DNA from: Mesorhizobium sp. WSM3859
GTDB lineage: Bacteria > Pseudomonadota > Alphaproteobacteria > Rhizobiales > Rhizobiaceae
DNA: 64,000 bases
Assembly (NCBI RefSeq): GCF_002295065.1
Contig: NZ_NSGG01000001.1
Span: 695,794 to 759,793 of the forward strand
Direction of reading: 5' to 3'
Within the stretch, counting starts at the first letter, position 1. Each line of letters opens with the position of its first letter. The translations under genes and the position numbers were made by a program. Shown one piece after another: positions 20,170-27,911 of the stretch. A model generated the notes under the pieces. It saw nothing but the letters and a program-made list of their open reading frames with translations. It searched no databases and was not told the DNA's origin.

Positions 20170-21174
20170 ATGGCGATCCGGCGTGGACGCGGCGTCGCCG
20201 CGATCAACTATCCGACCGGCATGAACCTCGGCGGCGATCCGACTCAGGCGCTGGTCCATTCGACGCCGACCGGCAATTTCATGGTCACGCTTTCCAGCGT
20301 CGATCTCGGCCAGGGCATGAAGCAGATCATGGCGCAGATCTGCGCCGAGACGATCGGCGTGCCGACCGACCGCGTCGTCATCGACACCGCCGACACCGAC
20401 ACCGGCCCGCACTGCATGGGCACCTTCGCCTCGCGCGGCACGCACCGCGCCGGCAATGCCGTCATCCAGGCCGCCAAGGAAGCCCGCCAGGTGATGCTGG
20501 AAGTGGCCGCCGAAGAACTCGAGGTGAACGCCTCCGACCTCGAGACCGACGGCCAGGGCAACATCCAGGTGAAGGGCGCGCCGCAGAAATCGATCTCGAT
20601 CTTCGATGTCGCGCTGTCGGCGCATTTCAAGCGCGGCCGCTCGATCTCGGGCCGCGGCATGTTCCTGATCCCACGCTCCTATCCGGAGAAGGAGACCGGC
20701 GCGATGAAGCCGTCGACCTGCTATGCCCATGCCTGCACGGTGGCCGAGGTCGAGGTCGACGACGAGACCGGCGAAGTGACGGTGCTGACGGTGAAGAACG
20801 TCTTCGAGATCGGCCGCGCGCTCAACCCGAAGATGGTCGAGCAGCAGCTGGTCGGCGGCTCCTGGATGGGCATCAGCCACGCGCTCTACGAGACGACCGA
20901 GCCCTATTATCCAAACCGCGACCATGGCGGCACCGACTTCAACCAGTATCTGATGCCTGGCCCCGGAGATTTGGCGCAGACCGAAATCACCGTGCTGGAG
21001 CGCCCTTCCGCCGACGGACCGTTCGGCGCCAAGGGTCCAGGCGAAATGTGCGCCAACCCGCAGATCCCGGCCGTCGCCAATGCCGTCTTCGACGCGGTCG
21101 GCGTGCGCATCGACACGCTGCCGATCACGCCCGAGCGCATCCTGCGCGCGCTGAAAGCGCAGGCCGCGGGCTGA
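20170..21174 (+). CDS. Molybdenum hydroxylase large subunit, C-terminal half
   Basis: This 334-residue protein matches the second molybdopterin-binding domain. It starts MAIRRGRGVAAINYPTGM, contains VDLGQGMKQIMAQIC and CMGTFASRGTHRAGNA, and has the active-site glutamate motif GAKGPGEMCANPQIPA near residue 285. It starts one base after the TGA of the first half and has its own good site (GGAAGGGAG), so translation is probably coupled and the split looks natural. Both halves must assemble to form the Mo site. Substrate unknown; an aromatic or N-heterocyclic hydroxylation is plausible. Confidence 0.88.
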   Translation: MAIRRGRGVAAINYPTGMNLGGDPTQALVHSTPTGNFMVTLSSVDLGQGMKQIMAQICAETIGVPTDRVVIDTADTDTGPHCMGTFASRGTHRAGNAVIQAAKEARQVMLEVAAEELEVNASDLETDGQGNIQVKGAPQKSISIFDVALSAHFKRGRSISGRGMFLIPRSYPEKETGAMKPSTCYAHACTVAEVEVDDETGEVTVLTVKNVFEIGRALNPKMVEQQLVGGSWMGISHALYETTEPYYPNRDHGGTDFNQYLMPGPGDLAQTEITVLERPSADGPFGAKGPGEMCANPQIPAVANAVFDAVGVRIDTLPITPERILRALKAQAAG

Positions 21175-21181
21175 GGGGAAG

Positions 21182-22063
21182 ATGGCAAACGCCGACGCCG
21201 TTGCGGTCGCGGCTTCCCCGGGGGCGATAGCCGAACGCCTTGCCGCCTCGCGCTATCTGGCTGACGACAGTCTTGCCACCGCGATCTTCCTGGCGATCCG
21301 GCTCGGCAAGCCGCTGCTCCTCGAGGGCGCGCCGGGCGTCGGCAAGACCGAGGCCGCCAAGGCGGTCGCCGACCTGCTCGGCCGCGAGCTGGTGCGGTTG
21401 CAATGCTATGAAGGCATCGACGCGGGGCATGCGCTTTACGAATGGAACTACCAGCGCCAGCTGCTCGCCATCCGCCATGCCGGCGAGCACGAGATCGACA
21501 TTTATGACGACCGCTTCCTGATCGCCCGGCCGCTGCTGCAGGTGCTGCGCGCGCCGGTCGAGCGCGTGCTGCTGGTCGACGAGATCGACCGCTCGGACCA
21601 CGAGTTCGAGGCGCTGCTACTCGAATTCCTCTCCGACTTCCAGATCAGCATTCCGGAGCGCGGCACCATCCGCGCGGCAACGCAGCCCATCGTCATCCTG
21701 ACCTCCAACCGCACGCGCGAGCTGGCCGAAGCATTGCGCCGGCGCTGCGTCTATCACTGGATCGGCTATCCCGACGCTCGGCGCGAGGCCGAGATCATCA
21801 TGCTGCGCGCGGGCGATGTCGCCGAGGCGACGGCAAAAGCGGTGGCGAATGCCGTGCAGCAGATCCGCGCACGTCCCCTGGCCAAGCCGCCGGGCATTGC
21901 CGAAGCAGTCGAATGGGCGAATGCCGCCACCATCCTCGAAAAGGGCGGCAGTCCGTGGCCGGAGGCCTTCCGCCGGGCCATCGGCGTGCTGATCAAGGAC
22001 GAGGAGGATTTGTCGTCGATCGCGCCGGAGCTTGGGAGGATTGTCGAGGAGGCGTTGGCGTGA
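21182..22063 (+). CDS. MoxR-type AAA+ ATPase (CoxD-like)
   Basis: This 293-residue ATPase has Walker A GAPGVGKTE (about residues 47-55), Walker B VLLVDEIDRSDHEFE and the sensor-1 segment PIVILTSNRTRELAEALRRRC. CoxD-like MoxR proteins act with a VWA partner in maturation of molybdenum hydroxylases. It follows the large-subunit gene by 7 bases in the same operon. The partner VWA gene comes next but is separated by a long palindromic insert. Confidence 0.9.
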   Translation: MANADAVAVAASPGAIAERLAASRYLADDSLATAIFLAIRLGKPLLLEGAPGVGKTEAAKAVADLLGRELVRLQCYEGIDAGHALYEWNYQRQLLAIRHAGEHEIDIYDDRFLIARPLLQVLRAPVERVLLVDEIDRSDHEFEALLLEFLSDFQISIPERGTIRAATQPIVILTSNRTRELAEALRRRCVYHWIGYPDARREAEIIMLRAGDVAEATAKAVANAVQQIRARPLAKPPGIAEAVEWANAATILEKGGSPWPEAFRRAIGVLIKDEEDLSSIAPELGRIVEEALA

Positions 22064-22123
22064 TGAGCAATCGCAACACGCTGGCGCGATACTCCAGGGC
22101 TAATGCGCAACGCCGGCGGGACA

Positions 22124-22283
22124 GCGCCCCCCTCTGTCCTGCCGGACATCTCCCCCACAAGGGGGGAGATCACCTGTCACGTCGGCTTTCGCCAATCGCC
22201 GACGTCGCGAGAATAAGCGACGCGCCCAAGCTGCCAATCTCCCCCCTTGTGGGGGAGATGTCCGGCAGGACAGAGGGGGGCGC
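22124..22283. repeat. Perfect 47-bp inverted repeat inside the hydroxylase operon (family A copy 2)
   Basis: Arms 22124-22170 and 22237-22283 are exact reverse complements of each other over 47 bases, with a 66-base spacer. The arms contain TGTCCTGCCGGACATCTCCC and a CCCACAAGGGGGG core shared with the element at 15630-15779. It lies between the MoxR and VWA genes and ends 6 bases before the VWA start codon. It should form a very stable RNA hairpin in the operon transcript. Confidence 0.9.
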
Positions 22284-22289
22284 GAAGGA

Positions 22290-23426
22290 ATGAGGCGCCC
22301 GGAAAACCTGAGCCCTGCCGCCGCACCCTTCCTCGGCTTCGCCCGTTTGCTCCGGGATCACGCCTTCCCCGTCGCCCCCGAACAAGTCACCAGCTTCATG
22401 CAGGCAGTGATACTTCTAGGCCCCCGCTCGATGAACGACATCCGTGAGGCGGCGCTTGCGACGCTTGCCCCCTCGCCCGATCGCCGCGGCGAATTCGAAG
22501 CGCATTTCCGCAGCTATTTCTACGGCGACGCCAGGCCTTCGATCGAAGGCGAGGAGGACGACGAAACCCGCGTCAAGGACGATCGCGGCACCCGCGAGGA
22601 AGAAAGACAAACCATTCGCCAGGAGAAAGGCGGCGAGCTGTCCTCGGCGCTCGAGCAACTGAGCAGCCGCGGTTTCCAGCGCGACGCCAATGGTCTCGGC
22701 CAGTTCCGCCGCAAGCTCGCATCCGCCCTGCCCGCGCGCCGCTCCTTCCGCACGATGCGCACCCGCTCGCGCGGCATACTCGACCTCAGGCGTTCGCTCA
22801 GCGAAATCGTCAGCGCCGATGGCGATATTCCGGCGCCGCTGCTGCGCCGCCGGCAGTTTGTGCAGCGCAAGTTGCTCCTGCTCATCGATGTCTCCGGCTC
22901 GATGAAGCTGCATACCGCCGACTACCTCAAGCTGGCGCATGCGGCAGTGCAGGGCGCTGACCGAGCCGAAGTCTTCACCTTCGGCACCAGGCTCACCCGC
23001 ATCACTTCCGCGCTGCGCATCCGCGACCGCGAGCAGGCGCTCGCCCGCGCCGCGGCGCTCGTCGACGATTGGGACGGCGGCACCCGCATGGGCCCAACGC
23101 TGCTCGCTTTCCTGTCTGTGCCACGCTTTTCCGCCTTCGCGCGCGGCGCCTGCGTCGTCATCCTGTCCGATGGCCTGGAGCGCGGCGACCATTCCGACCT
23201 CGAAACCGCGATGCGGCGGTTCAGCGCCCGCGCCTTCCGGCTGTCGCTGGCAACGCCGCTCGCCGGCGATCCGCGCTTTCGCCCGGCGACGGCCGCACTT
23301 CGCGCCATCCTGCCGGTGCTCGACGATCTCATCGACGGCTCGTCGCTCGGGAGTCTCACCGATTTCATCCTGTCGCTCGCCCGCCCCGCCCCGGCTGCCG
23401 AGACCATCTGGAAAAGGGTATCGTGA
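22290..23426 (+). CDS. VWA-domain protein (CoxE-like)
   Basis: This 378-residue protein has a charged N-terminal half (EGEEDDETRVKDDRGTREEERQTIR) and a C-terminal von Willebrand A domain starting KLLLLIDVSGSMK, the DxSxS metal site, with VVILSDGLERGD later. CoxE-type proteins work with the MoxR ATPase to mature molybdenum hydroxylases. The ATG at 22290 follows AAGGA with almost no spacing, because a palindromic repeat ends just upstream; translation initiation may be weak, or a downstream start may be used. Its stop overlaps the amidohydrolase start (TGATG). Confidence 0.88.
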   Translation: MRRPENLSPAAAPFLGFARLLRDHAFPVAPEQVTSFMQAVILLGPRSMNDIREAALATLAPSPDRRGEFEAHFRSYFYGDARPSIEGEEDDETRVKDDRGTREEERQTIRQEKGGELSSALEQLSSRGFQRDANGLGQFRRKLASALPARRSFRTMRTRSRGILDLRRSLSEIVSADGDIPAPLLRRRQFVQRKLLLLIDVSGSMKLHTADYLKLAHAAVQGADRAEVFTFGTRLTRITSALRIRDREQALARAAALVDDWDGGTRMGPTLLAFLSVPRFSAFARGACVVILSDGLERGDHSDLETAMRRFSARAFRLSLATPLAGDPRFRPATAALRAILPVLDDLIDGSSLGSLTDFILSLARPAPAAETIWKRVS

Positions 23427-24313
23427 TGCAGAAAGCCATCGACGCGCATTTTCATATCTGGCGACAGAAGGACCAGCCCTGGCTGGTCGGCCCGATGGTG
23501 CCGCGCATCTTCGGCCCCTACGAGCCGATCCGCCGCGACTATCCGATCACGGAATTCCTCGAGGACCAGAAGGGCTCGGGCGTCGAGAAGGCCGTCTATG
23601 TCCAGACCAACTGGGCCAAGGAGGATTTCGAGAAGGAGGTCGCCTTGCTGCAGAAGACCGCAGACGAGACCGGCTGGCCGCATGCCATCGTCGGCTATGC
23701 CGACATGACGGTCGACGACGTCCGCCCGCAGATCGACCGGCTGAAAAAATATTCATTGCTGCGCGGCGTGCGTATGCAGTTGCACTGGCACGAGACGCCC
23801 GCCTTCCGCTTCGCCGCATCGGCCGACCAGGTGATCGATCCGAAAGTGCGGAAGAACGTGGCGCGGCTGAAGGATTATGGCCTCTCCTTCGACCTGCAGC
23901 TTTTTCCCGCTCAGATGAAGGACGGGCTGACGCTCGTCGGCGAAAACCCTGAGACCAACTTCATCCTCACCCATGCCGGCATGCTGACCGGCTTGGAGCC
24001 CGAAACCACGGAGGCGTGGAAGGCGGGCCTGCGAACGCTGGCGGCAGTGCCCAATTTCTACGCCAAGCTGTCCGGGCTAGGTACGTTCGTCCACCGCAAC
24101 GACCCGGAGCTCATCGCCTACATCGTCGACAACGCGATCGATATCCTCGGCAGCGACCGGCTGATGTTCGGCTCCAACTTCCCGATCGAGAAGCTCTGGA
24201 CCAGCCATGCCGAGCTGATCAAGGCGCACCGCGCGGCGGTGGCTAGGCACGGTGCGAATGCGGAGGCGGACATCTTCTGGAACACGGCGGAGAAAGTTTA
24301 CCGGCCGGTGTGA
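23426..24313 (+). CDS. Amidohydrolase-2 family metal-dependent hydrolase
   Basis: This 295-residue TIM-barrel hydrolase starts with the metal motif DAHFHIW (residues 5-11), carries a mid-barrel RMQLHWHETPAF region, ILTHAGML (His near 180) and a C-terminal MFGSNFP segment with the catalytic Asp region SDRLM. Relatives include 2-pyrone-4,6-dicarboxylate lactonase and L-rhamnono/L-fuconolactonase-type enzymes. ATG 23426 overlaps the VWA stop. As last gene of the hydroxylase operon it may open a lactone or cleave the hydroxylated product; the substrate is unknown. Confidence 0.87.
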   Translation: MQKAIDAHFHIWRQKDQPWLVGPMVPRIFGPYEPIRRDYPITEFLEDQKGSGVEKAVYVQTNWAKEDFEKEVALLQKTADETGWPHAIVGYADMTVDDVRPQIDRLKKYSLLRGVRMQLHWHETPAFRFAASADQVIDPKVRKNVARLKDYGLSFDLQLFPAQMKDGLTLVGENPETNFILTHAGMLTGLEPETTEAWKAGLRTLAAVPNFYAKLSGLGTFVHRNDPELIAYIVDNAIDILGSDRLMFGSNFPIEKLWTSHAELIKAHRAAVARHGANAEADIFWNTAEKVYRPV

Positions 24314-24344
24314 AAGCTTTGCTGAGCATCACACCTAGCTGCCT

Positions 24345-24602
24345 CTATTGCGACGTGCCGGGCGCTTTAGGTCCGTTCTTCTGAAAGTTCGCCAGGGCGT
24401 CCAGAAATTCCTGTTCATTCTTCTTGCGAAAACCCTCGGCACCGTAACGTGCGATCAAGTCATCGAGCGATTTCGCGACGCTACTGCTAAAGGTCGGAAG
24501 TTGCGCTGGCTTCTTCGGCTTCGTCAACAGCCAGAAACCTACAACGGTCAAAGCCGTGAATAACATCGCCAGAAGAACGTTTCTATTGAATATCGCCTGC
24601 AT
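24345..24602 (-). CDS. Hypothetical small membrane-anchored protein
   Basis: This 85-residue protein starts MQAIFNRNVLLAMLFTALTVVGFWLL, one transmembrane segment at about residues 8-26, followed by a Lys/Pro linker (TKPKKPAQLP) and a soluble charged tail rich in Lys, Glu and Phe. ATG 24602 follows GGAAAG; a TTG start at 24644 would add 14 residues. Base composition and codon use look less GC-rich than the neighbours. I do not recognise a family. It stands between two unrelated operons. Confidence 0.6.
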   Translation of the reverse strand: MQAIFNRNVLLAMLFTALTVVGFWLLTKPKKPAQLPTFSSSVAKSLDDLIARYGAEGFRKKNEQEFLDALANFQKNGPKAPGTSQ

Positions 24603-24728
24603 TATCGACTTTCCAGCATTCTCCCCGTAGCTGCTTAGGGTCAATTTCCTAAAACTCGACGATGACGACGCTTACAATTTTAGCCAGAAGACGTAGCTCT
24701 TAAATAGCACATCCAGCTAAGCCGCCCA

Positions 24729-25136
24729 TCACTTCACCTCGAACTGCGGGTCGAGCGGTATCTGCATGGCTGTCACCAGATGGTTCGTCTGCCCGGCCAG
24801 CCCGATGATCGACACAAGCTCGCCATGCTGCGGGTCGGTCATGCCCTTGGCCCGCGCGGCGGCGGTATGCGAGTGGATGCAGTAGGAACAGCCATTGGCG
24901 GTCGAAACGGCGATATAGATCATTTCCTTGGTCAGCGAATCGATGGCGCTCTCGGTGACCATCACCGCCTTCAGTTGCTCCCAGATCCGCTTCAGCGCTG
25001 CTGGATCGTTGGCCAGTCCGCGCCAGAAATTGTTGACGAAGTCGGACTTCCGCGTCGCCCGAATATCGTCGAACACGGCCTTCACCGCCGGGATCCTATC
25101 GACCTCGGCATCGCTGAGGAGTTTTGTGGTGGCCAT
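24729..25136 (-). CDS. Carboxymuconolactone decarboxylase/AhpD-family protein
   Basis: This 135-residue helical protein has the AhpD-type redox motif CSYCIHSH (near residues 82-89) after EMIYIAVSTANG. Proteins of this subgroup are often thiol peroxidase-like rather than true decarboxylases because of the CxxC pair. ATG 25136 follows AAAGGACC. It appears as a single-gene unit, followed (in transcription direction) by the small membrane protein gene after more than 100 bases. It is unlike the pcaC gene at 54053, which lacks CxxC. Confidence 0.87.
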   Translation of the reverse strand: MATTKLLSDAEVDRIPAVKAVFDDIRATRKSDFVNNFWRGLANDPAALKRIWEQLKAVMVTESAIDSLTKEMIYIAVSTANGCSYCIHSHTAAARAKGMTDPQHGELVSIIGLAGQTNHLVTAMQIPLDPQFEVK

Positions 25137-25239
25137 GGTGCGGTCCTTTCGTTTGAATCGTCTTATCAGCATATTGAATCACACTCTGAGCCGCTGAACT
25201 CAATCCATTTGCCTGATTCACTTTTCCAGCGCCGGCGTC

Positions 25240-25359
25240 GAGATTCAGGTCAGGCCGAGCCGAAAATGACGGATTCCGAGAACCTGAGCGGAGCGTACTG
25301 AAGTACGTGAGCACCGGAAGCGCAGGAAGCCGCCATTTGCAGGCCGGCCTCACCTGAAT
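25240..25359. repeat. 120-bp repeat with inverted ends, family B copy 2
   Basis: A close copy of the element at 16765-16894: GAGATTCAGGTCAGGCCGAG at one end, GGCCTCACCTGAAT at the other, with the same central GCGTACT..AGTACGT hairpin. It abuts the stop codon (25360-25362) of the ABC ATPase gene, so the right end of the element touches the coding sequence. Confidence 0.82.
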
Positions 25360-26856
25360 TTAGTGAACCGCCGCGTACATGATCTTCTCCTCCGTCGCCT
25401 CCGCCGGCGAGAACTCTTCCACGATGCGACCCTGCCGGCAGACAAGGATGCGATCCGACAGGTTCATGATCTCCGGCAGGTAGGACGAGATGACGACCAC
25501 AGCGAGCCCCTCGTCGGCCAGCCGGTTGATGATCTGGTGGATCTCGGCGATGGCGCCGACATCGACGCCGCGCGTCGGCTCGTCGAGGATGACGATGCGC
25601 GGCTGCTGCACCAGCCCCTTGCCGATCACCACCTTCTGCTGGTTGCCGCCGGAGAGCTCGACCACGCGGGCATTGTCGTTGATCGCCTTGATGTTGAGCG
25701 TCTTGGTCCATTCGGCCGAGAGCTGGCGCATCTCCTGCTGGTTGATCACCCAGGCCCTTTCACGGCCGGCGGCGAGCAGACCGCCGAACAGGTTCTCGGC
25801 GATGCCCATCGTCTCGAAAATGCCTTCGCTCTTGCGGTCCTCGGTGACATAGACGATGCCGTCGGCGACAGCCTCCGCCGGCACCAGATAGCGCACTGGC
25901 CTGTCGTCGAGCTCGATCGCGCCGCCGCGCAAAAAGTCGCGCTTGTAGATGCCAGACACGATCTTGAAGGTCTCGGTGCGGCCCGAGCCGATCAGCCCGA
26001 ACACGCCGGTGATCTGGCCTTCGAAGATCGAGAAGGAATTGTTGCGCACGATGTTGCTCATCGAGATGTCCTGCACCGAGAGCACTTTCTTGCCGGCCTT
26101 GCGCAGCTTCGCTTCGTTGCGCTGGCGGTAGATCTGTCCCGACAGCGAGCGGCCGACCATGGCGGCGACGATCCTGTCGCGGTCGAAGGCCGACGTCTCG
26201 TCGGTGATCACCAGTTCGCCGTCGCGCAGGATGGTGATCCGGTCGGCGATCATCAGCGCCTCTTCCAGCGCATGGCTGATGAAGACGATCGACACGCCCC
26301 GCGCCTTCAGCCTGCGGATCAGCGCGAAGAAATGGCGCTTTTCCTCCGGCGTCAGCGTCGCCGTCGGCTCGTCGAAGATGATGATCTCGGCATTGTGGTG
26401 GACGGCGCGCGCGATCTCGACCATCTGCCGCTTGGCCGCACCCAGCGTCGCCACCATCGCGTTCGGGTCGACCGGAAAATTCAGCGACTGGAGGAATTGC
26501 TGCGCCGAGATGTAAGTGCCGCGCAAGCGGTTGAGGAATCTCTCAGTGCCGAGATAGAGATTCTGCGCCACCGTCATCGACGGCACCAAGCTGGTCTCCT
26601 GGAACACCATGGCGATGCCGGCTTCGAGTGCTGTATGTGGCGAGGCATAGGCGGTCTCGACGCCCTTGTGGAACATCTTGCCCGAGGTCGCGTCGACGAC
26701 GCCGGCGATGATCTTGGTCAGCGTCGACTTGCCGGCGCCGTTCTCGCCAAGCAGCGCGTGGATCTCGCCCTTCCTTAGATCGAACGTGACGTTCTTCACC
26801 GCCGGCACGCCGCGATAGGTCTTGGTGACGTTCTCCAGCCGCACGATCGGGTACAT
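25360..26856 (-). CDS. Ribose-type ABC transporter ATP-binding protein (two ABC domains)
   Basis: This 498-residue protein has module 1 with Walker A GENGAGKST, degenerate signature LGAAKRQMVEIARAV and Walker B IIIFDEPTATLT, and module 2 with degenerate Walker A (GLIGSGRTE), signature LSGGNQQKVVIGKGL and Walker B IVILDEPTRGVD. ATG 26856 overlaps the stop of the propeller gene by one base, and GGGAGG lies upstream. It is the last gene of the importer operon 25360-32213, and powers the permease pair that includes the propeller fusion. Confidence 0.92.
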   Translation of the reverse strand: MYPIVRLENVTKTYRGVPAVKNVTFDLRKGEIHALLGENGAGKSTLTKIIAGVVDATSGKMFHKGVETAYASPHTALEAGIAMVFQETSLVPSMTVAQNLYLGTERFLNRLRGTYISAQQFLQSLNFPVDPNAMVATLGAAKRQMVEIARAVHHNAEIIIFDEPTATLTPEEKRHFFALIRRLKARGVSIVFISHALEEALMIADRITILRDGELVITDETSAFDRDRIVAAMVGRSLSGQIYRQRNEAKLRKAGKKVLSVQDISMSNIVRNNSFSIFEGQITGVFGLIGSGRTETFKIVSGIYKRDFLRGGAIELDDRPVRYLVPAEAVADGIVYVTEDRKSEGIFETMGIAENLFGGLLAAGRERAWVINQQEMRQLSAEWTKTLNIKAINDNARVVELSGGNQQKVVIGKGLVQQPRIVILDEPTRGVDVGAIAEIHQIINRLADEGLAVVVISSYLPEIMNLSDRILVCRQGRIVEEFSPAEATEEKIMYAAVH

Positions 26857-27911
26857 CAAAAACCTCCCGCGATCGCATCGAGCGCAAGCACGCAGTCGCC
26901 GCCCCTCGAGGCGACGAAGAGGCGGCCGTCCTGCTCGGTCACGCTGCAGATGCCGTGGCGCGTGCCGTTGGCGCGGCTGTGCAGGCTGAACTGCGGCTGC
27001 AGGGTTCGGTCGAGCTTCACGACGAGGCCGTAGGAGCGGCTGGGCGACCACGGCTTATGGATGCCCATGGTGCGGATGCCGCCGCATTGCAGCGGCTCGA
27101 GGAAGCTGCGGTTGGAGGCCAACGCCGGCGCGATCCAGTGGGCTGGCGGCACCTGGTCGATCATGTCCTCGCGATAGCGCTTCTCCTGCAGCACGAATTC
27201 GATCAGCCGGTTGCGCGGCGCGAAGAGCGTGACCCAGGCGCCACCGTCGGCGGCCGGCGACAGCCGCGCAGGATAGCCGGGCAGATGCGTCAATACCGTA
27301 GAACGGTTGCCGGTCGTGCCATCGAAGCGGACGAGCTGATGGCGCCAGCTTTCGCTGACCAGCACATCGCTGCCGATCGGATGGAGCCCATAGGGAAAGG
27401 CGATATCCCCGGCAATCCTCTGGAAACCGATACCCCCTGGCCCGCACCGCCACAGCGAACCGGACGCGCCCTTCTTCATCAGGTCGGTCGCCCATTGCGA
27501 CGGCAGGTGCTGTGCCGAACCATTGGCCAGCCACAGCGTGCCGTCACCGGCATAGGCGAGCGCGGTGATGCAGCGGATTTCGGCCGGCAGCGAAACCTCC
27601 TTGCCGGCAATCAGCAGCTTGCCGCTTTCCAGCCCGACAGTCAGTTCGCCCGCCGGCGACAGCGCCAGCGCGGTGACGGGAGATTGAAAGGTCTCGATCA
27701 CGACGGGCTGGGAACCGGCCGCAACCGCAAGGACAGCGTTGCCGCTGGAGACGAGCAGCCGGCCGTCGGCCGTCAGCAGATTGTCCGGTTCGCTCAACTC
27801 GGCGAAGGCTGGCGCGTCGTCCAGCCGCGTGTTGGGGCGGAAGGCTCCGTCTAGCGGCGGGATGGTCACCGCCTTGCCGCGAAAGACATCCAGGATCGGA
27901 TCGAGGATCAT
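26856..27911 (-). CDS. SMP-30/strictosidine-synthase-like beta-propeller protein
   Basis: This 351-residue protein without a signal peptide shows repeated beta-blade signatures (SPVTALALSPAGELTVGLESGKLL, ITALAYAGDGTLWLANG, FPYGLHPIGSDVLVSESWRHQLVRF, RLSPAADGGAWVTLF). This matches the six-bladed SMP-30/gluconolactonase/strictosidine-synthase fold, whose members are often metal-dependent lactonases. ATG 27911 overlaps the stop of the fusion permease (ATGA); a start 15 bases upstream is also open. It is a second propeller beside the one fused to the permease, so two related but non-identical propellers are encoded in one transport operon. Confidence 0.78.
   Translation of the reverse strand: MILDPILDVFRGKAVTIPPLDGAFRPNTRLDDAPAFAELSEPDNLLTADGRLLVSSGNAVLAVAAGSQPVVIETFQSPVTALALSPAGELTVGLESGKLLIAGKEVSLPAEIRCITALAYAGDGTLWLANGSAQHLPSQWATDLMKKGASGSLWRCGPGGIGFQRIAGDIAFPYGLHPIGSDVLVSESWRHQLVRFDGTTGNRSTVLTHLPGYPARLSPAADGGAWVTLFAPRNRLIEFVLQEKRYREDMIDQVPPAHWIAPALASNRSFLEPLQCGGIRTMGIHKPWSPSRSYGLVVKLDRTLQPQFSLHSRANGTRHGICSVTEQDGRLFVASRGGDCVLALDAIAGGF

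Noticed and set aside
18846..20207. 453-codon minus-strand frame opposite the molybdenum large subunit
   Set aside because: Antisense shadow with repetitive His, Asp and Arg content and no domain.
18801..21174. Frameshift pseudogene as explanation of the split large subunit
   Set aside because: The second half has a proper start and ribosome site right after the first stop, and both halves keep their active-site motifs, so a natural split is more likely.
16998..23426. Form I CO dehydrogenase
   Set aside because: The large subunit has AMRGFGV instead of the cysteine-containing active-site loop of CoxL.
24729..25136. A second pcaC gene
   Set aside because: The CxxC motif (CSYC) marks an AhpD-like protein; the true pcaC lies in the pca operon at 54053-54451.
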